A stretch of 31,244 bases of DNA from CAZHTF01 sp964535305 (GTDB lineage Bacteria > Planctomycetota > Phycisphaerae > UBA1845 > Fen-1342), in NCBI GenBank assembly GCA_964535305.1, contig CAZHTF010000034.1, forward strand, positions 1 to 31,244, given 5' to 3'. Position numbers and translations under genes: made by a program. Shown here one piece after another: positions 6,601-13,985 of the stretch; the stretch's first letter is position 1, and every line of letters begins with the position of its first letter. Under the pieces are notes generated by a model. It was given only the letters and a program-made list of their open reading frames with translations, did no database searches and was not told the origin of the DNA.

Positions 6601-8588
6601 TTTTCTTAGCTGCGATTCGCGATGCTCGCGCGCCGCTGCTGGCGATGCTGCTGGCGATGGGATTGGCTGCGCGCGTCACGCTCGCCGGCACGCCGCTATT
6701 CACGGTGAGCAGCTTCGCGAATCCGCCCTGGTCGCTGACGTATGCGGGCGGTTTCGCCGGGACGGTCGGGCAGACGGCGGTCTGGCCGGCGGAGATGGGC
6801 TGGCAAGGCGACCGCATCGACCTGGCGTTCGCGCTGCCTCCCGGTATTCCGAGCAGCGCCGTGCATTACCGTTTTCGCATGCTGCTGACGCAGAAATTTG
6901 CGCAGACGTTTGACATCGCGATTCTCGCCGGCGCGAGCACATCCGACCTGGTCGAAGTGGCGCGCGAGACAATCAGCAGCGCCCGCGTGCTCGACGCGAC
7001 GATCCCGCTGGCGCGCTTCTCACCCGGGCAGACAAACTACATTCGCATACAAGGCGTGGGTGTCGCCGTCGGCGGCGGGCAGCCCGCGGGCGTGCAGTGG
7101 AGCCGCTGGTCGCTCAGCCGCACCGACGTCCCCGGAGGGCTCGACGCGGCCCGCGCCGATCAGCTTGCGCGGCTGGTTGATTACACGCTGGCGGCGATCG
7201 AGGGCAGCGGGCTGGTGCGCGATTCGCTGCCGCTTTCGCCCAACGACGCGCCCTTTCATCCGGCCACGCCGGACGCCGGCGGCTTCGCGCTGCTGGCGTT
7301 GTGCGCCGCGGATCGGCTGGGTGTTTCTGGGCTGGAGGGCGTGGTCGAGATTGTGCTGAGCGCGTACGCGGGTCAGACGCCGGGCGTGAGCCCTGCGCGA
7401 AACACGCGCGGGCACTATCGCCACTGGATGGACCCGCAGAGCGGTGCGATCGTGAGCGGCTGGCCGACCGAGTACACCACGATCGGCTCGGCGCTGCTGG
7501 CGTCCGGCGCGCTGTTTGCAAAGAATCACTTCGCGGACAACGCGAACATCGGCGTGCTGGCGGACGCGATCTACCTGGGTGTCGATTTCGACGCCATGAT
7601 TCACCCGGCGCTGGACGGCCGCGTGTACGTCGCGACCGACGCCAGCGGCGGCGAGCTCGGCTCGCTGCGTCCGTGGAATGAGTACATGCTCTGCGTCAGT
7701 CTCGCGCTGCGCCAGCCGGGCGCGACGCGCGCTCCGGCGATTCAGGCCCGCTGGCTCGACCCATCGCTGGCCCCGATCAGCAGCTATCGCGGCATCCCGA
7801 CGCTGACGGACAGCATCGGCACGTTTGCGCCGGCGTTCTGGGTGCAGCAGCAGTATTTCTTCAACGCCGACTTCTCCGCAAACGCGACGTTTCGTGGCTT
7901 CCTCACGAACCAGCGCCGCGCGGATCAGCTCTACTGCCTCGCCGACCTGGGCCAGGCCCATCGCTACGGCCTGACCGCCGGCGTCAGCCCGAGCGGCTAC
8001 ACCGCCGACCGCATCTTTGGCCACGTCAATGTCTATTCGCCCGAAGCGGTCGCGGCGTACGGCGACATCGGCACGCTGCTGGAGTTCATACAGGATCGAC
8101 CGCCCAGTAGCGACGTGCGCAATCGCTTCGGCCAGCCGCGGGTTTCGTCGGTGAATGCGAGCTGGGTTCCATTTGATGCCGGCCTGGTCGATCACCTGTT
8201 CCTGCTGTTCGGACTGACCGAGAGCATCGACCCGCTATTTTTCCGCCAGCGGCAAGCCTTCCAAGTCGATCTCGACCATGACGGCATTGCCGACGCGCTG
8301 GACAACTGCCCGACGCGCTTCAATCGGCAGCAACTCGACACGGACGGCGACAGCATCGGCGACGCCTGCGATTGCAATGCGCCGCGCGGCGACCGCGACC
8401 TGGACCAGGATGTGGACCTGTTGGACGTGGTCGGCTGGCAGCGCTGCGGCGCTGCACCGCTCAGCGAGCCGTGCAACTGCCTGGATGCGGACCTGGATCG
8501 CTTGCTGGGCGCGAGCGACCTCTCACTGCTATACAACTGTCTGAACGCCGGCGGTCCCGGCGTGAGCGGGGCTGGGAATTGCCCGTAA
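6597..8588 (+). CDS. Secreted glycoamylase-like (PF10091/GH144-type) protein with TSP3/dockerin tail
   Basis: 663 residues from a TTG start at 6597, chosen because GAGGGAG lies 8 bases upstream, TTGA overlaps the GH1 stop, and a signal peptide begins there (hydrophobic APLLAMLLAMGLAARV, cleavage near LAG-TPLF). Residues about 35-175 look like a beta-sandwich. Residues about 184-555 resemble the glycoamylase-like alpha/alpha-barrel family: DAGGFALLALCAADRLG, TRGHYRHWMDPQSG, TTIGSALLASGALF, PWNEYMLCVSLAL, FWVQQQYFFNADF, YGLTAGVSPSGY and SPEAVAAYGDIGTLLEF occur in that family's order. The last 107 residues hold a TSP3-type calcium repeat (DLDHDGIADALDNCP, DTDGDSIGDACDC) and a dockerin-like segment. 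Family members include endo-beta-1,2-glucanases (GH144) and the C-terminal domain of cyclic beta-1,2-glucan synthase. Likely role: extracellular glycan cleavage feeding the adjacent importer. Catalytic residues are not assigned; the family call is by motif memory only. Confidence 0.7.
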   Translation: MIFLAAIRDARAPLLAMLLAMGLAARVTLAGTPLFTVSSFANPPWSLTYAGGFAGTVGQTAVWPAEMGWQGDRIDLAFALPPGIPSSAVHYRFRMLLTQKFAQTFDIAILAGASTSDLVEVARETISSARVLDATIPLARFSPGQTNYIRIQGVGVAVGGGQPAGVQWSRWSLSRTDVPGGLDAARADQLARLVDYTLAAIEGSGLVRDSLPLSPNDAPFHPATPDAGGFALLALCAADRLGVSGLEGVVEIVLSAYAGQTPGVSPARNTRGHYRHWMDPQSGAIVSGWPTEYTTIGSALLASGALFAKNHFADNANIGVLADAIYLGVDFDAMIHPALDGRVYVATDASGGELGSLRPWNEYMLCVSLALRQPGATRAPAIQARWLDPSLAPISSYRGIPTLTDSIGTFAPAFWVQQQYFFNADFSANATFRGFLTNQRRADQLYCLADLGQAHRYGLTAGVSPSGYTADRIFGHVNVYSPEAVAAYGDIGTLLEFIQDRPPSSDVRNRFGQPRVSSVNASWVPFDAGLVDHLFLLFGLTESIDPLFFRQRQAFQVDLDHDGIADALDNCPTRFNRQQLDTDGDSIGDACDCNAPRGDRDLDQDVDLLDVVGWQRCGAAPLSEPCNCLDADLDRLLGASDLSLLYNCLNAGGPGVSGAGNCP

Positions 8589-8598
8589 CGGTTCGCAC

Positions 8599-8620
8599 GC
8601 GCCGCGAAAGCGCGCGGCGC
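8599..8620 (+). other. Intercistronic hairpin before the binding-protein gene
   Basis: Perfect 8-bp GC stem (8599-8606 with 8613-8620), 6-base loop, no T-tract. It lies in the only sizeable gap (54 bases) of the operon, between the secreted hydrolase gene and the binding-protein gene. Similar hairpins in sugar operons stabilise or separate the binding-protein message. Confidence 0.45.
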
Positions 8621-8642
8621 TCCTTCGGCGGCGCACGCTGAA

Positions 8643-9989
8643 ATGAACTGGCGAAGCACGCTGCTATTGCTGACGCTGATCGTGCCGGCGGCCGGACTGC
8701 TGGCATTCGGCCCGCGCGGCCGAGTCGACACGCCCCCCGGACGCACGGTCGTGCGCTATTGGGAGAAGTGGACCGGCGTCGAAGGCCAGGCTGTGCAGCA
8801 GCTCGTGCGACGCTTCAATGAAACCGAGGGCGCCGCGCGGGGCATCTGGGTCGAATACTGCACCATCAGCAACATCGATCAGCGGCTGCTAATTTCCGCC
8901 GCCGGCGGCGACCCACCGGACATCGCCGGCCTATATGACTCGCGCATCGCGCAATTCGCGGATCAGGGCGCGCTGCTGCCGCTGGATGCGCTGCTGCGCG
9001 AGCACCAGATCGACGTCTCGAACTTCAAGCCGATCTGGCTCGAGCTGGGCAGCTACCAGGGCCAGCTCTACGCGCTTCCCAGCACACCCTTCACGATCGC
9101 GCTCTACTACAACCGCGCATTGTTCCGCGACGCGGGCCTCAACCCCGAGCAGCCGCCGCAAACACTGGACGAGCTCAACGAATTCGCCCGGCGGCTGACG
9201 AAATTCGAAGAGCGCGGCGGACGACGGCGGATTGTGCAGCTCGGATTCACCGTATCTCCGGCGATGCTCGGCTGGTGGCATTGGGTCTGGCCGAATTTCT
9301 TCGACCAGCGCGGCTGGGACGGGCAGCGCTACCAGATCGATTCCGACGCGGGCCGCGCCTGCGCCGCGTGGATCGCTGCGCTGCGCGAATCGCTGGGGCG
9401 CGAGGCGGTGCTCGAGTTCGAGGCGGGGGCCGGCCCGATCGAGAGCGCCGAGAACCCGTTCCTCGCGGGGCGGCTCGCGATGGTTTTTCAGGGGCCCTGG
9501 CTGGCGAACTGGATCCGCACGTATCAGCCGTCCCTGGATTACGCTGTCGCGCCGTTCCCGTCGCACACACTCGCGCAGCGCAACGCGTTCGCCAGCGCCG
9601 ACCAGTTCATCATCCCGCGCGGCGCCCGGCACGTGCGCGAAGCCTTGGTTCTCTTGAAGTACATGCTGCGGCAGGACGTGCTCGAAGAGCTCTGCCGGCT
9701 GCACGGCAAGGTCTCGCCCTTCCGCCAGCCGAGCGCGGCGTTTCTCGCGAACCACCCGAACCCGCACATCCGCGTCTTCGACGAGCTGGCCCGCTCGCCG
9801 CACGCGTTCGGCTTTCCGCCCATGCCGAACTGGGGCCAAGCCGAGGCCGCCACGCTCAGCGCGCTGCAGGATATTCTGCGCGGCAATCGCACAGCCCAAG
9901 ACGCGCTGCAGCGCGCTCAGGCCCGCGTCGACGCCGCGGTCGCGGACTACGCGCGGATGGCGGCGGCCCGCCGCGGGTCGCTGAAATGA
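8643..9989 (+). CDS. ABC sugar transporter, extracellular solute-binding protein (family 1)
   Basis: 448 residues. The N-terminal hydrophobic segment (LLLLTLIVPAAGLLAFG) exports it or anchors it; no lipobox Cys is present, unlike many binding proteins of this class. After it comes the family-1 (MalE/UgpB-like) pattern: RYWEKWTG, QLVRRFNE, AAGGDPPDIAGLYDSRIAQFA, GALLPLDALL, YALPSTPFTIALYYNRALFRDAGL and LAMVFQGPWLANW. Such proteins deliver oligosaccharides to a MalFG-type permease. It precedes the first permease with an ATGA overlap, so the two are translationally coupled. The ribosome site is weak; an intercistronic hairpin lies just upstream. The ligand is inferred to be a beta-gluco-oligosaccharide from the GH1 and hydrolase neighbours. 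Confidence 0.92.
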   Translation: MNWRSTLLLLTLIVPAAGLLAFGPRGRVDTPPGRTVVRYWEKWTGVEGQAVQQLVRRFNETEGAARGIWVEYCTISNIDQRLLISAAGGDPPDIAGLYDSRIAQFADQGALLPLDALLREHQIDVSNFKPIWLELGSYQGQLYALPSTPFTIALYYNRALFRDAGLNPEQPPQTLDELNEFARRLTKFEERGGRRRIVQLGFTVSPAMLGWWHWVWPNFFDQRGWDGQRYQIDSDAGRACAAWIAALRESLGREAVLEFEAGAGPIESAENPFLAGRLAMVFQGPWLANWIRTYQPSLDYAVAPFPSHTLAQRNAFASADQFIIPRGARHVREALVLLKYMLRQDVLEELCRLHGKVSPFRQPSAAFLANHPNPHIRVFDELARSPHAFGFPPMPNWGQAEAATLSALQDILRGNRTAQDALQRAQARVDAAVADYARMAAARRGSLK

Positions 9990-10867
9990 GCCAGCGCTCC
10001 AAACTCGCCGCGGGCCTGCTGTGGACCGCGCCCTGGTGGCTGGGATTTCTGATTTTCCTGGCGCTGCCGCTGGGCGCGTCGCTATACATCAGTTTTTGCG
10101 ACTACACGCTGCTCCAGCCGCCAGTGTTCATCGGCGCCGCGAATTACTCGGCGCTGCTGCAGGATGCGCAGTTCGGCCGCGTCGTTTGGAACACGCTGGT
10201 CTACTCGCTGCTGGCGGTGCCGATCGGCGCGCTGCTGGCAGTCGGGCTGGCGATGCTGCTCAATCAGAGCGCCCGCGGGCAGGCGTTCTTCCGCGCCTGC
10301 GTGTTTGTGCCGACGATCGTCCCGCTGACCGCCGCCGCGATGGTGTGGATGTGGATGCTCAATCCACACGCCGGGCTAATCAACCAGCCATGGCATTGGG
10401 CCGGACTGGACGCGCCCAACTGGTTCAACGATGCCGCCTGGGGCATGGCCGCGCTGGTGCTCATCAGCCTGTGGTTCGTCGGCTCGCCCACCGTGATCTA
10501 CCTCGCCGGCCTGCAGGAAATCTCCGGCGAGCTGTATGAAGCTGCGATGCTCGACGGGGCCAGCGCCTGGGGCCGCTTCCGGCATGTGACGCTGCCGGGC
10601 CTGAGCCCGGTGGTGCTGTTCAACGTGATCATCGCGATCCTGACCGCCTGGCAGATTTTCGCGCTGCCGTACATTCTCTGGCGCGGGCAGCCCGGCCCGG
10701 ACGAAGGCACGTACTTCTACACGATGTATCTTTTCGACAACGCGTTTCGGCATCTGCGGATGGGCTACGCCAGTGCGATGGCCTGGGCGCAGTTGTTGAT
10801 CATTCTGCTCATGACCGGGCTGGTCTTCTGGGTCGGTCGACGAACGGTCTACTACCGGGGCAACTAG
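9986..10867 (+). CDS. ABC sugar transporter permease, MalF/UgpA type
   Basis: 293 residues. The start at 9986 overlaps the previous stop (ATGA); the frame is open far upstream but that part is a shadow of the binding-protein gene. Six transmembrane segments are apparent, beginning with LLWTAPWWLGFLIFLALPLG. The cytoplasmic EAA loop that docks the ATPase reads EAAMLDGASAWGRFRHVTLP, matching E-A-A-x3-G-x9-x-L-P. The YFYTMYLFDNAFRHLRMGYASAMAW segment is typical of the MalF/UgpA group. It pairs with the next permease to form the membrane channel. Confidence 0.93.
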   Translation: MSQRSKLAAGLLWTAPWWLGFLIFLALPLGASLYISFCDYTLLQPPVFIGAANYSALLQDAQFGRVVWNTLVYSLLAVPIGALLAVGLAMLLNQSARGQAFFRACVFVPTIVPLTAAAMVWMWMLNPHAGLINQPWHWAGLDAPNWFNDAAWGMAALVLISLWFVGSPTVIYLAGLQEISGELYEAAMLDGASAWGRFRHVTLPGLSPVVLFNVIIAILTAWQIFALPYILWRGQPGPDEGTYFYTMYLFDNAFRHLRMGYASAMAWAQLLIILLMTGLVFWVGRRTVYYRGN

Positions 10868-10877
10868 GCGAGCGCGG

Positions 10878-11762
10878 ATGGCGACCGTCGCGACAACCAG
10901 CAGTTTGCGACCTTCGTTCGCCAGCCGCGCGCTCACGCAGGCGCTGCTCGCGCTGGTGGCGCTGCTCTACCTGACGCCGCTGATCTGGATGCTGTGCGTC
11001 AGCTTCAAGGCGAGCGACGAGGTCTTCCAGCCGCACTTTCTGCCGCGCTCGCTGACCGACACGCACAGCGGCCCGCGACTGGACCTGTCGGCCTACGCCG
11101 CGGTGGCGCGATCCGAGCAGTTTGACTTCCTGCTTTACGCGCGAAACACGCTGATCATCACCGTGCTGAGCCTGGTGGGGGTTCTGGCGTCAAGCGCGAT
11201 CGCGGCGTACGGCTTCGCGCGCGTGCGCTTTCGCGGACGCGAGTGGCTCTTTGGGATCTGCCTGGCGACGATGATGATTCCGTTCCCGGTGATCATGGTG
11301 CCCAGCTACATGCTCTTCAAACACCTGGGCTGGATCGGGACATTCCTGCCGCTGTGGGTGCCGGCCTGGTTCGGCAGCGCCTTCAACATCTTCCTGCTGC
11401 GGCAGTTTTTCATGGGGATACCGCTGGAGCTTGAAGAGGCAGCGCGGATCGACGGTTGCTCGACCTGGGGCTGCTTCTGGCGCATCTGCCTGCCGCTCAG
11501 CCGGCCGGCGCTGGCGGTGGTGGCGCTGTTCCATTGCCTGGCCGTCTGGAACGATCTGGTCGGGCCGCTGATCTATCTCTCACACCAGGAACACTTCACG
11601 CTAGCGCTCGGGCTGCAGGCCCTGCAAAGCAAGGCCGGCGACACGCCTTGGAATCAATTGATGGCCGCGTCGACATTGATCGTGCTACCGGTGCTGGTGC
11701 TGTTCCTTCTGGCACAGCGGACGTTTATTCGCGGCATCGCGACCAGCGGGATCAAAGGCTAG
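10878..11762 (+). CDS. ABC sugar transporter permease, MalG/UgpE type
   Basis: 294 residues with about six membrane segments (first ALLALVALLYLTPLIWMLCVSFK). The EAA loop reads LEEAARIDGCSTWGCFWRIC, followed by LPLSRPALAVVALF, and the C-terminal block includes QRTFIRGIATSGIKG, standard for MalG-type permeases (consensus QR-x-F-x-x-G-x-x-x-G-x-x-K-G). Eleven bases separate it from the first permease. No ATPase follows; the next gene is convergent. As in many CUT1-type importers, a shared MsmK/UgpC-type ATPase elsewhere in the genome probably powers it. Confidence 0.93.
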   Translation: MATVATTSSLRPSFASRALTQALLALVALLYLTPLIWMLCVSFKASDEVFQPHFLPRSLTDTHSGPRLDLSAYAAVARSEQFDFLLYARNTLIITVLSLVGVLASSAIAAYGFARVRFRGREWLFGICLATMMIPFPVIMVPSYMLFKHLGWIGTFLPLWVPAWFGSAFNIFLLRQFFMGIPLELEEAARIDGCSTWGCFWRICLPLSRPALAVVALFHCLAVWNDLVGPLIYLSHQEHFTLALGLQALQSKAGDTPWNQLMAASTLIVLPVLVLFLLAQRTFIRGIATSGIKG

Positions 11763-11765
11763 CGC

Positions 11766-11784
11766 GAGCGCGCACGGCGCGCTC
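11766..11784. terminator. Hairpin between convergent permease and zinc-ribbon genes
   Basis: Perfect 8-bp stem GAGCGCGC/GCGCGCTC with a 3-base loop, starting 3 bases after the permease stop and overlapping the stop codon of the minus-strand gene (11783-11785). There is no T-tract, so Rho-independent termination is uncertain. Confidence 0.45.
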
Positions 11785-12538
11785 AGCGCGTCGCCCAGAA
11801 GAGAATCGCGCCGCAAAGCGTCAGGATTCCCAGCCCGATCCCGCCGCTGGCGGACGCCACACTTCCCCCGCCGCGCAGCAGGCCGCGGCAGCCCAGCCAG
11901 ATCGCCAGGACCGACGGCAGTACCAGCGGAAACAGGAACAGGCTCAGCCCGCCGGCGAGCACCGCCCCGATGGCGTCCGCCGCGCCACCGATCTTCTGCG
12001 TTGTGGGCGCGGCGTCCATGGTGAACGGCGCCTGGCACGCGCTGCAAGCCTGGGCGTCGAGCGCGCAGTGCGCCCGGCAGCGCGGGCAGACGATCACCAT
12101 TTCGCCCGTTTTCAAACGCTCGAACGTGGGCGCATCGTCGCCGCTGGCGGCGTACGCGTGCATCGGCGTCGGATCCTGCGCGTCGCGCTCGTCCAGCAGG
12201 GCCGCGCGATCCGGCTGACCCGCGGAATTCACGCCCGGCACGACAAAGCGCGCCGCACAGGTCGGGCAATGCGCCGCTTGCCCGATCATGCCGGTATGCC
12301 CTTCCAGCAGGCAGCCGCAGCGGGCACAAGCAAAGTTGAAATAACGCTTGTGCCCAAGCGAAGGGGCGCTGCTGCGGACCGGCAGACCATCGTCGCGGCG
12401 CGGCGGGACTTTCACCACGCAGTCGCAGTGCGGGCAGCGCACGTCGCGCCCCACCCACTCCGGCCGCGCGCTCATCGGGCGGTCGCAGCGAATGCACACC
12501 ACGCGGAATCGGTCCGTTGGCTTGGCGGTCGCGTCCAT
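11783..12538 (-). CDS. Triple zinc-ribbon protein with C-terminal membrane segments
   Basis: 251 residues from the ATG at 12538, which has GGGGAG 6 bases upstream. An earlier in-frame ATG at 12676 would overlap the divergent gene's start and is less likely. Three Cys4 zinc-ribbon-like modules are seen: CIRCDR with CPHCDC (about residues 15-40), CARCGC with CPTC (about 70-95), and CPRCRAHC with CSAC (about 150-170). The C-terminal third has two hydrophobic segments (LSLFLFPLVLPSVLAIWLGCRGLL and GIGLGILTLCGAILF), so it is probably anchored with ribbons in the cytoplasm. Planctomycetes have many such ribbon-plus-membrane proteins of unknown role. No enzymatic motif is seen. Confidence 0.8.
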   Translation of the reverse strand: MDATAKPTDRFRVVCIRCDRPMSARPEWVGRDVRCPHCDCVVKVPPRRDDGLPVRSSAPSLGHKRYFNFACARCGCLLEGHTGMIGQAAHCPTCAARFVVPGVNSAGQPDRAALLDERDAQDPTPMHAYAASGDDAPTFERLKTGEMVIVCPRCRAHCALDAQACSACQAPFTMDAAPTTQKIGGAADAIGAVLAGGLSLFLFPLVLPSVLAIWLGCRGLLRGGGSVASASGGIGLGILTLCGAILFWATR

Positions 12539-12625
12539 GGCGCGCTCCCCGTAGACAGGAGATTCTAGCCCGCTCCGCGCGGCCGCGGCCACGCCCGCTC
12601 GCCGCATGCCCGCCGAATACCGCGC

Positions 12626-12655
12626 TTGAATCGCGCGATACTCCGCGGCTATCGT
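12626..12655 (+). promoter_or_regulatory. Possible promoter giving a leaderless transcript
   Basis: TTGAAT (12626-12631), 18-base spacer, TATCGT (12650-12655). A start 6-8 bases downstream would fall at or next to the lipoprotein ATG at 12663, which has no purine-rich ribosome site. Both boxes are only partial matches. Confidence 0.3.
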
Positions 12656-12662
12656 CCGCTGC

Positions 12663-13295
12663 ATGAGAAGTTCCAACCTGAGCGCATGCGGAATATCCCT
12701 GCTGAACCTGATGCTGTGCGGCTGTCAGGCGCTCGCGATCCCCTGGCTGATGTGGGCCAATGAGCCAACCAAGCTGGAGGAGGCCGAGTATCCCTACCTT
12801 TCGGACAAGACCACGGCCATCGTCGTCTGGGCCGACATGGATACGCGCTTCGAATACCCGTACATCCAGCTTGAAATCGCCGAGCACATCCGCGCCCAAC
12901 TCGAAGCCAATGTGAAAGGCGCCAAGATCATCCCCGGGCGGACCGTGTTTGAAACCCAGCAGCGCGACGCCGACTGGGAACGCGCCCACCCAGCCGAGCT
13001 GGGGCGGCGCTTCGGCGCGGATCGCGTCATGATGGTCGAGGTGGCCCGCTTCAGCATCCGCGAGCCGGATACGCCGCACCTCTATCGCGGGCGAATTGCG
13101 GCGGCGATCAAGATCTACGACGGGTCGGATACTGGGGCCGCCCCGACCTACAAAGCCAGCGTCGATTCGGCCTACCCGCCGGATTCGGTCGGCAAGTACG
13201 GCACCGAAGAAAAGGCCGTGCGGCTGGCGACTTACCAGGCCTTTGCGGCCGACGTCGCCGCGAAATTTCACGACCGCCGCGTGAAGGTGCGCTGA
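12663..13295 (+). CDS. Lipoprotein A of a paralogous pair, unknown function
   Basis: 210 residues. Short N-terminal hydrophobic segment ending in LMLCGCQA, a plausible lipobox with Cys21 as the lipidated residue. The mature part is an alpha/beta domain: TAIVVWADMDTRFEYPYIQLE, a helix EIAEHIRAQLEA, a strand KIIPGRTVFE, then FGADRVMMVEVARFSIRE and a Tyr/Arg-rich strand (YRGRIAAAIKIYDG). The order resembles small periplasmic lipoproteins with a CsgG/LpoB-like fold, but that is only an impression. It is followed with a TGATG overlap by a protein of the same layout and then a FecCD-type permease, so the three are probably co-expressed. No function is assigned. Confidence 0.75.
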   Translation: MRSSNLSACGISLLNLMLCGCQALAIPWLMWANEPTKLEEAEYPYLSDKTTAIVVWADMDTRFEYPYIQLEIAEHIRAQLEANVKGAKIIPGRTVFETQQRDADWERAHPAELGRRFGADRVMMVEVARFSIREPDTPHLYRGRIAAAIKIYDGSDTGAAPTYKASVDSAYPPDSVGKYGTEEKAVRLATYQAFAADVAAKFHDRRVKVR

Positions 13296-13984
13296 TGTTA
13301 CAGGCCAAACCGCTGCCATGTTTAAGGCGGGCGCGCTTCCTGGCGGCCGTCGGCGCGCTGCTGCCGCTCGCGCCGCTGCTGGGCGGCTGCCAGATGCTGG
13401 GCGCGGTGGCGTACTTTCTGGGTCCCAAGCGCGTGCAGAAGGCCGAATTTTCGCTGGCCAAGGGCCGCGTCGCGCTGGTGATCGAGTATCGCAGCGCTCA
13501 GGAAGCCAGCCCGATCTTCGACCGACAGCTTTACGAGCGCGTCGTGCAGATCTTCCGCGACGAAAAGTCGGAGACTACGTTCGTCCCGCTCGAACGCTGG
13601 GCACAATTGCGCCAGGAAAACCCGCAGACCAAGAGCTGGAGCATCCAGCGCATCGGCCGTGCGCTCGAAGCCGAGCAGGTGCTGTATCTGCAGGTCGATC
13701 GCCTGTCGCTGCGCGAATCGCCCGAGCACCCGGTGCTTGCGCCGCGCGTGGCGCTGCAGGCGCGGGTGATCTCGGCCAGCGAACCGCCGCCGCATCATCG
13801 CCTCTGGCCGACCGGGCCGACCGAAGACGGTCGTGCGATCGAAGCCCAGCGCCCGCCGCAGGAGATGCCCAGCGTCGATGTGATCGATCGGGAGCTGGGC
13901 AAGCTGGCGCGCGAGACGGCGTACTTGTTGACGCGCTACTTCCTGGACACGGACCTGGAAGAACGCACGCCGAAGGAACGCTGA
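13295..13984 (+). CDS. Lipoprotein B of a paralogous pair, unknown function
   Basis: 229 residues; ATG shares one base with the preceding stop (TGATG). Signal segment FLAAVGALLPLAPLLGGCQM with a good lipobox (LGGC). The mature domain follows lipoprotein A: a strand VALVIEYRS, helix LYERVVQIFRDE, strand FVPLERWAQL, then ALEAEQVLYLQVDRLSLRE, which lines up with FGADRVMMVEVARFSIRE of the first protein, and a further strand (VALQARVIS). This points to tandem duplication and divergence. The C-terminus is charged (DLEERTPKER). Its end contains the ribosome site of the permease gene. Function unknown. Confidence 0.78.
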   Translation: MLQAKPLPCLRRARFLAAVGALLPLAPLLGGCQMLGAVAYFLGPKRVQKAEFSLAKGRVALVIEYRSAQEASPIFDRQLYERVVQIFRDEKSETTFVPLERWAQLRQENPQTKSWSIQRIGRALEAEQVLYLQVDRLSLRESPEHPVLAPRVALQARVISASEPPPHHRLWPTGPTEDGRAIEAQRPPQEMPSVDVIDRELGKLARETAYLLTRYFLDTDLEERTPKER

Positions 13985-13985
13985 G

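Noticed and set aside
7020..8195. Minus-strand 391-codon frame opposite the glycoamylase-like gene
   Set aside because: Arg/Val-rich shadow; the plus-strand gene has a signal peptide, ribosome site and family motifs.
9275..9985. Upstream extension of the first sugar permease
   Set aside because: Lies in another frame inside the binding-protein gene and is not hydrophobic; the ATGA overlap gives the natural start.
11685..13319. Minus-strand frame of 544 codons spanning the zinc-ribbon and lipoprotein genes
   Set aside because: Overlaps better-supported genes on both strands; composition is Arg/Ala/Gly-rich and no motif was recognised.
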